Below are positions 32,158 to 32,207 of a stretch of DNA of 32,207 nt, one piece after another. A program made the translations under genes and the position numbers. Position 1 is the first letter of the stretch. Each line of letters opens with the position of its first letter. The notes below the pieces were generated by a model. That model was not told the DNA's origin. It did no database searches and saw only the letters and a program-made list of their open reading frames with translations. The DNA comes from Wukongarchaeum sp048886645 (GTDB taxonomy: Archaea > Asgardarchaeota > Wukongarchaeia > Wukongarchaeales > Wukongarchaeaceae), in the NCBI GenBank assembly GCA_048886645.1, contig JBHLKN010000014.1, positions 1 through 32,207 on the forward strand, written 5' to 3'.

Positions 32158-32207
32158 TTGTCTAGAAAAAACCAAGGAAAGGGAGAAAAAAATAAAGAAA
32201 AAAATAA
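32158..32207 (+). CDS. Start of a lysine-rich gene, cut by the window edge
   Basis: From TTG 32158 the frame reads MSRKNQGKGEKNKEKN and runs off the end. An AAGGGG lies about 10 nt upstream and a TATA-like TTTTATATTTTT at 32099-32110. The start of a real gene is probable but its product cannot be told. It follows the lipoyl-protein gene on the same strand. Confidence 0.4.
   Translation, partial: MSRKNQGKGEKNKEKN

Noticed and set aside
1..32207. CRISPR arrays, transposases, integrase or attachment sites
   Set aside because: No repeat-spacer pattern, transposase or integrase motifs were seen in any frame that I read.

Overview
The window is archaeal. It carries the histone-like protein Alba, ribosomal protein S17e, membrane-sector subunits of an A-type (V/A) ATP synthase, and three enzymes of methanofuran synthesis (mfnB, mfnE, mfnF). 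The DNA is AT-rich, many genes appear to start with TTG or GTG behind good Shine-Dalgarno sites, and there are TATA-like boxes. Methanofuran genes together with this gene repertoire would suit an uncultured Bathyarchaeia-like or methanogen-related lineage; that placement is inference, and no 16S rRNA or other marker in the window fixes it.

Left part (1-8.7 kb): fdhD (-) and panB (-), then a divergent TIM-barrel gene (+). Next come an alba gene (-) interrupted by 71 extra nucleotides, a four-CBS-domain protein (-), a sugar-phosphate nucleotidyltransferase (-), and the tldD-tldE protease pair (+). Middle (8.7-18.2 kb): a VapBC-like toxin-antitoxin pair (-), a CaCA-family cation exchanger (-), an M29 aminopeptidase (+), a class I aminotransferase (+), a YkgJ-like Cys-cluster protein (+) and a cyclophilin-like protein (-). 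These are followed by rps17e-mfnB (+), which converge on mfnF-mfnE (-), and then an APS-kinase-like P-loop kinase (+). Right part (18.2-32.2 kb): a HEAT-repeat protein, a decayed HtrA-like protease pseudogene, and two separate sets of ATPase membrane-sector genes.

The two sets differ. Set 1 is atpI-atpC-atpK, with a single-hairpin K that has a signal-like N-terminus. Set 2 is atpI-atpK-atpC, with a double-hairpin K keeping a glutamate in each hairpin. An AtpZ-like two-helix membrane protein lies divergently between them, and a free-standing atpI cytosolic-domain homologue lies downstream. No catalytic A/B or stalk D/E/F/H gene is visible here. Set 1 atpK ends in an exact 132-bp duplication that moved its stop codon. 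A GcvH-like lipoyl-domain gene closes the window, and a lysine-rich partial ORF runs off the edge.

The most unusual signal is in alba. The reading frame breaks after GNKPV and resumes at MAALQ, with 83 nt in between. Taking out two self-complementary segments (41 and 30 nt) restores the family signature KPVMNYVMAALQ in frame. This could be two tiny introns, bypassed hairpin elements, or very recent pseudogenisation. I could not draw a canonical bulge-helix-bulge splice motif, so the mechanism is open.
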